From: Berberis thunbergii
Taxonomy: Eukaryota > Streptophyta > Magnoliopsida > Ranunculales > Berberidaceae
Direction: 5' to 3'
Length of the DNA stretch: 64,000 nt
NCBI GenBank assembly: GCA_003290165.1
Contig: QNQO01008279.1
Coordinates: 1-64,000 of the forward strand
Shown: one piece after another, positions 58,701-64,000 of the stretch
How the letters are laid out: every line of letters begins with the position of its first letter
Numbering within the stretch: the first letter of the stretch is position 1
Program-made: the position numbers and the translations under genes
Notes under the pieces: generated by a model
Databases searched by the model: none
Told to the model about the DNA's origin: nothing
Seen by the model: only the letters and a program-made list of their open reading frames with translations

Positions 58701-61700
58701 CAAGGATGCAGGAGGAGGTCCATGAGCATGCAGAAATTCAATCAGTTCATTAATGAGGTGGAGCTCACTGATTTCAGTCTAAAATGGGAAAAATTCACAT
58801 GGTCAAATCGACGAGATCGTCCTATCCTTTGTCGACTTGATCGATTTCTGACTTCGGTGGATTGGATTGACAAATTTGGTGATAAAGTTGAATGACTCAA
58901 GGGCGCAGCAGGTTCTGACCATCACGCGATTTTGCTGGCGAACACGTCTGTTTGTGGCTTTACTCACCTTTTTTCATTTGGTAATGGTTGGTTTGATCAC
59001 CCTACCCTAGCAAAGGAGATGAAAACTTGGTGGAACAACTCAGTAGTCTCTAGCCACCCTGACTACTGTTTATGGTGGAAGCTTAAGACACTCAGATGCA
59101 ACCTTAAAAGTTGGAAGACTCAAGTTTGGGGTAAGACAAATTTATGTATTCAAAATATTTCTGCCTTAATTGCTAACATTGATGCTGATGAAGAGATCAG
59201 AGACCTGACTGCTGAGGAGAGGTCTTGTAGAGTGTAGCTACATCAGGAGTGAGCAACATTAACCAAAAGAGATGAGGAGTTTTGGAGAATCAGATAAGGA
59301 TTCAACTGGGTTTGTCATATGGATCACGGGTCCAAATTCTTTCATAACTTGGCTAACAGACGCAGGCTATTTAACTCTATTGATGCTCTTAGCATGGGTC
59401 AGGAGTTGGTAGTGGATGAAGTCAGTATTAGAGAACACTTGATATCTCACTTCAAGGAGTTGTTCCATGAAAAGGAGGAGTGACAACCTTTCTTCTCAGG
59501 GATAACCTTCAAGTCTATCTCCCAGTCTACGGCTACCGCCTTGGTAGATAATTTTTCGGAGATGAAAATTAGAGCGGCAATGGAAGATCTAAAATTTGAA
59601 GTTATTCCAGGTCTTGATGGTTTCTCAATGATGTTCTATTTGAAAATGTGAGAGGTAATCAAAATTGATTTTCTGAAAGTTGTTGAAGATTTTAACTTGA
59701 GAAATTTTCTTGATTGGCGGTTGAATACCACTATCATCTCGCTTATTCCTAAATGTGTGGGAATGCAGACAGTCAAAGATTTTAGATCTATCAGTATTTT
59801 GAATGGGGCTTATAAGAGCATTGCCAATGTGTTGGCTAATAGATTGAAAATTGTTCTTCACTCAGTCATTTCTCCCTTTCAAAGTGCAGCAGTCAGTGGA
59901 AGACAGGTGGTTGATAGCCCTTTGATTGCCAATGAAATTATTCATTCTAGGAAAAATCAAGGTGTTCCAGGGCTCGTTATCAAATTAGATTTCTCCAAAG
60001 CCTTTGACAACGTCTCTTGGAGATACTTGGATTTGGTAATGGCTTGCATGGGTTTTGACTCCAAATGGATTCATTCGCTTCACACTTGCAGATCTACAAC
60101 TAATTTCTCTTTGAAGATTAATGGTCAGCTGCACGGGTTTTTCAATAGCTCGAAAAGCCTGTGCCAAGGCGATCCTCTGTCTCCTCTTCTTTTTACTATA
60201 ACAGCAGAAGGTCTAACACAAATGATTCTTAAAGCGGTTGATGCTGGCCTAGTGAGAGGGTTTTCTGTTGCTGATGGTAGTCCTCCTGTTTCTATTCTCC
60301 AGTATGCGGATGATACTATCCTCTTTTGTGATGTTTCCGCTTCTCAGGTTCTTGCTCTAAAAACAATTATGCTTTGGTTTGAAGTTATTTCGGGGTCTGA
60401 AAATCAACCTTCACAAATCGTGGGTGTTGCCTATTGGAGAAGTCCCTCATCTGCACCAGTTGGCGGGTTTATTGGGTTGTTCAGCGGATAATCTTCCAGT
60501 TAAGTACTTGGGCATGCCTTTGGGTGCTAGTTTTAAAAGTAAAGCTGTGTGGGATGAGATAATCGAAATGATGGAATCGAAACTAGCGTATCGAAAACGC
60601 AAATTTCTCTCTAAAGCAGGCAGATTAGCTCTTGTACAATCCACATTAGTTTCTATCCCGGTGTTCATTATGTCTCTTATCAAGGTTCCCTAGTCAATAA
60701 CAGCCAGGATGGAACAGATCATGCGCGATTTTCTTTGGGGTTCTACTTAAAACTCTAGAAAAATGCATTTAGTGGGCTGTGAGAAAATTTGTTGTCCTAA
60801 ATCTCGAGGAGGTTTAGGCATTCGTCAGGTGCTCACATTCAATATTGCATTACTTTCTAAGTGGCTTTGGCGATTTGCAGAAGAAAATGACAATTTATGG
60901 AGATCTCTCATTATGGACAAATATGGCAATAGATGGGTTTGGGAAAAGAGAACTAAGTACACTTCCTACGGATGCTATTTGTGAAAGTCCATCTCCCGGT
61001 GCGCAAGTGGCTTCTACCCTCATACCTCTCTCCAATGTGAAAATGGTGATCTCAGCTCTTTCTGGCATGGTTTTTGGTGTAGTAACCAATCTTTGAAGAA
61101 TCTGTTTTCAATGTTGTTTTTCATTAACAACAATCAATATGGAAGTGTGAGAAATTTTTGGTCTAACGACAATTCTTGGGATATTTTCTTCCGAAGACCC
61201 CTAAATACTGGGGAGCTAGAAGAGTTTGCAAATCTAATGCATCTGTTGGATAGACAGATGCTCTCAGAGGGATCTGACAGTTTGGTGTGGAAGGGTAAAG
61301 GTGAGGGCTTTTCAGTGAAAGAATTTTCAAATATGTTGGCTGCATCTCATTATGAGACCCACTCCAACCCCTTCATTTCCTCTTACAAAAATCTAGTATG
61401 GGTGAAAAACCTTTTTCTTCGGATTAATTTCTTTAGTTGGTCAGTATTGCATGGGAAGATCTTGACTAAAGATAGGTTAAGGAAAAGATGAATGCACACA
61501 GGGAGCCTTTGTGTGCTTTGCAATGAAATTGACGAGACGCTGTACCATTTGATGCTTCACTGCAATTTCTCCAAATCCATTTGGAGCAGTTTCTTGTCAG
61601 AATTTGGTTTGAGTTTGATGTTTTAAGGCTCCATTTTAGATTGGCTAAGTTGGTGGTCTCAAGCTAATCCTTCCAGTCGGGGCGAGTGGTTATGGCAGAG

Positions 61701-61960
61701 GCTCCCTCGCGTTCTCATGTGGTGTGTGTGAAAAGAAAGAAATAAAAGGGTATTTGAAGAACTCAACAGATCAGAGCACTCTATCTTTATCGAGATTAGA
61801 GAATTGCTGTGGAGGATGAGTTCGACTTGTAATTTGTTTAGGGATTTGGGGTTTGACTCTTTCACGGTGTCTTGGCATTCCTTGTTATAGGAATGCTTCT
61901 CTTTATTTTTTGTTTCTTTTTTTCTTTCCTTAATAAACATCTTCGTGTTTGACAAAAAAA
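58701..61960 (+). mobile_element. 5'-truncated L1-type LINE with target-site duplication
   Basis: Flanked by a perfect 10-bp duplication, AAGATTTATA (58691-58700 and 61961-61970), with an A-tail at about 61953-61962. Content in order: end of the endonuclease (FSLKWEKFTWSNRRDRPILC, near 58773), linker, reverse transcriptase (59600-60700), and the zf-RVT zinc region near 61290-61600 (LCVLCNEIDETLYHLMLHC). Several stops and frameshifts. ORF1 and most of the endonuclease are missing, consistent with incomplete reverse transcription at insertion. Confidence 0.92.
59697..60693 (+). pseudogene. LINE reverse transcriptase core, frameshifted
   Basis: The open segment 59697-60491 shows NTTIISLIPK, DFRSISILNGAYKSIANVLA, IKLDFSKAFDNVSW, SLCQGDPLSPLLF and the catalytic YADD at 60303-60314. 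A shift near 60390 moves the reading to the frame at 60379-60693 (LKINLHKSWVLP, VKYLGMPLG). This is the standard L1 RT order. Stops downstream (for example near 60691 and 60748) confirm that it is inactive. Confidence 0.9.
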
Positions 61961-61970
61961 AAGATTTATA

Positions 61971-62345
61971 AAACGGTCATCTTTATAATAAAAGTATGGA
62001 AACTTTGAAATCTCAATTTGAATATTTTTTCTAAAATTCAAAATTTATTATTAAGTGGTGATGGTAAGTATTTCTCCAAAACGAAATCATGTGGTTTATT
62101 TATCCGTTTCATTTGATAATTAATAAATGAATTCAACAATATTTTTACTTTGACTACACAGTGTTTCCTTTAGGCACTCTTTAAAATTTTAGTTTAAAAA
62201 ATTTTGTTGACTAATTATCATGTGAGTCAAGGCCTTGTTTACGAATCATTAATGACATAGTCAATATCATTCCCCTCTATAAATAGTCTAGCTATAGTTT
62301 TGCATCCATCAACTTAATCATAAACTCTCAAATAGATTTGTAACA
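61971..62345 (+). promoter_or_regulatory. Upstream region of the defensin-like gene
   Basis: Starts right after the LINE target duplication. A TATA-like CTATAAATAG lies at 62276-62285, about 60 bp before the start codon, a suitable distance for a short leader. Confidence 0.55.
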
Positions 62346-62700
62346 ATGGCCAAGCTCGCACTCTCTATGTCCTTCATCTTTTTTCTTGTAATATTTGCTT
62401 CAGGTGAAAACCTATTATTCACCCTAGACTTCTTATTGTAATTATCTATGAATGTTGCATGCATATGATACGAACTATTTCAGGAGCTTTTTGTATACTA
62501 AGTTATTATTTTCTTGCAGTTGGAATGACAGTACGAATGGCTGAAGGAAAACTTGCGGTAAGATATGGGGTGGCTGCAAAAACTGTGAATCCAGGTGTAA
62601 AAATACCTATCTGTTTGGAAGAGGACGTTGCACAGGTCCTTTTCCTTTCGCATGCGTTTGCGAACATCCATGTCCACCATCAGCCCCATCACCATTGTAA
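62346..62700 (+). pseudogene. Defensin-like (LCR/DEFL) secreted peptide gene with a 1-base frameshift
   Basis: Exon 1 (62346-62403) encodes a signal peptide starting MAKLALSMSFIFFLVIFAS; a GT-AG intron follows; exon 2 starts at 62520 and continues to MAEGK. There the A-run 62548-62551 is one base short. After it, the other frame has eight Cys codons at 62554, 62575, 62584, 62596, 62629, 62653, 62659 and 62671, ending at TAA 62698-62700. The C...CxC...C spacing is that of plant defensin-like CS-alpha-beta peptides, which are secreted and act in defence or pollen-stigma signalling. As read, the frame instead runs on to 62722 without the cysteine pattern. Either a recent pseudogene or a homopolymer base-call error; the intact signal peptide, intron and all eight cysteines favour recent loss or error. 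Confidence 0.75.
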
Positions 62701-62722
62701 TAAGAATGATTTTTGCTTATGA

Positions 62723-64000
62723 TTAAATAGAAAAATCTTGCAATTAACTTACTAAGTGCACCATGATGCTTTTGATCGAGATTCAAAACTTTTACCTCAC
62801 CCTATATGCTCCTGCAATAATCTGATTTGAAATCTAATTAAGTTGTGAGGCCTGGCATACTTAAAAGTAGAAGACAATTATGAATGATGTACATTGAGGA
62901 AATTATATATGTATGTTTGATGTAGTCGTTTTCGCTCCCTGCTCTGATTTAGTTTCGTTGATTTGTTTGACCTGTACAAGTAGTACACGTGAGTCACAGA
63001 CCACCGTGGGGGTAGTCAATGACATTTCGATGCTAAAGTCAGCTTTGGATCTGAGGAAGTTGCAATGTTGTAACAAGTTATTTTTAGCATACCTTAGCTT
63101 ATCAACCTCATGTCTTATTTATAGTGCAGAGAGTCATGGTTTAATCAGGTCACTGTAAGCGTATATTAGAGAAGAGATCTTTGTGGAGATCCCTCTCTAA
63201 TTAGGAGTCGTGTTGTAGGAGAGAAGTTTTATGTTAATTCCGTGCTCTTAGATACGCGGGATATAGTTCCCAATCCGAGAGTATTTCGTGAAAGGGAGTT
63301 TTTCTATGTGGAAGATACTTTGGTGTTTGCTTCATAGTTGGGAGCAAAAAGCAGCTTTGGTTGTCGTTCGAAGCAGATCATCGAGATATTTGCCTGAAAA
63401 TGTCTAACGTGTATTGAGGATAGTTGTGAGATGTGTGAGCCTAACATGCTGTGAGAGTCTAGACCTGCCTGGCGGGCTAAAGTTAAGTGGGCTGAGAATC
63501 GCTCGAGCTGGATTCGTATTGGGTTGTTGCTTGAACTCGTAGTTCTTCGAAATCGTCATGACACATGTACGACTCATGGGTGTGACCGTTTTTATGTATC
63601 ATCAATATTAAAAAAAGGAGAGAAGCGAAATGTCGAAAATAATTAAGAAGCTATATGGACATGTTTGATTGCTTCTAATCCAACTTTGAAATTGAAATTC
63701 CACTCTTCTTGATCCCCCACACTTTTTCTTCTTCATTATATTAACTTTTATAATCCCCAACAGATCGCTTCCTTTAAGAGAAGAACGACGTTATAGAGGA
63801 AACAAGTCGTGACGAGAATTACTTCCCCAAGGACGTACCTCAATGAAGAAGAAAACTGTTGCAAATAATGTTTCCCCTCATCACTCCCTACATGCTTAAG
63901 TCAGGCAGAGAATTAATGACCAACATTATATAAGGTAAAGGAACATTCGACAAGAGGTATGAGATTTTAACTGAATTGTGTTGTGTCCAAATTTAGTCTT
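62723..64000. other. 3' flank and unassigned DNA
   Basis: No supported gene. The GC-richer stretch 63170-63600 may be a retroelement remnant, but I see no RT or gag motif. Frame 62913-63158 is not recognisable. Confidence 0.35.

Noticed and set aside
1..64000. CRISPR arrays, operons or bacterial features
   Set aside because: Tandem repeats here have no regular unique spacers; intron-containing plant genes rule out a prokaryotic source.

Overview
The window is nuclear DNA from a dicot-type flowering plant. The evidence is AT-rich sequence, genes with GT-AG introns, plant-only families (DREB-type AP2/ERF, DUF1218, defensin-like peptide, HD-Zip II), an endogenous caulimovirid, and layered plant transposons. 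The species cannot be named from sequence alone. Gene density is low: three genes look intact and the rest is mostly mobile-element DNA and gene debris.

Intact genes. (1) A single-exon DREB A-6-like AP2/ERF transcription factor on the minus strand (7560-8750), with a TATA box near 9254-9261. (2) A six-coding-exon gene on the plus strand (35490-46075) for a 163-residue four-helix membrane protein that I assign to the Jagunal (JAGN1) family. Its coding sequence is only 492 bases but the gene spans 10.6 kb, because two introns carry LINE debris, hAT-like elements, a MITE and a mitochondrial small-subunit rRNA fragment. No ORF-level view shows this gene; it appears only when the exons are joined. 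(3) A three-exon DUF1218 membrane protein gene on the minus strand (47197-48947). A fourth gene, a two-exon defensin-like peptide gene (62346-62700), has all eight cysteine codons but one base is missing from an A-run just before the first, so it is broken or miscalled.

Layout. 1306-5567: small copia-type element with two about 275-bp LTRs and a tRNA-Met-like primer site, split by a 2.7-kb LTR (2148-4860). 7.5-9.4 kb: AP2/ERF gene and promoter. 11-17.6 kb: repeat-rich DNA with an HD-Zip II pseudogene, a LINE fragment and a Helitron-type 3' terminus preceded by three 266-bp tandem repeats. 19.3 kb: SINE. 20226-31205: decayed endogenous pararetrovirus, bounded by 419-bp direct repeats that start at its primer-binding site, and interrupted in the coat-protein region by a 3.35-kb LTR carrying an inositol-transporter gene fragment. 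32-46 kb: Jagunal-like gene. 47-49 kb: DUF1218 gene. 51-54 kb: copia remnant, two long G runs and a complete non-autonomous hAT element. 55-58 kb: F-box and norcoclaurine-synthase-like pseudogenes and a Tourist-type MITE. 58.7-61.96 kb: 5'-truncated L1 LINE with its target-site duplication. 62.3-62.7 kb: defensin-like gene.

The genes do not form a pathway. The main interest is structural: integration of the pararetrovirus at its replication discontinuity, gene capture by an LTR element, inverted repeats that flank the first coding exons of the Jagunal-like gene, and the frameshifted defensin-like gene. Coordinates of spliced genes were worked out by eye from splice signals and reading frame; transcript data were not available.
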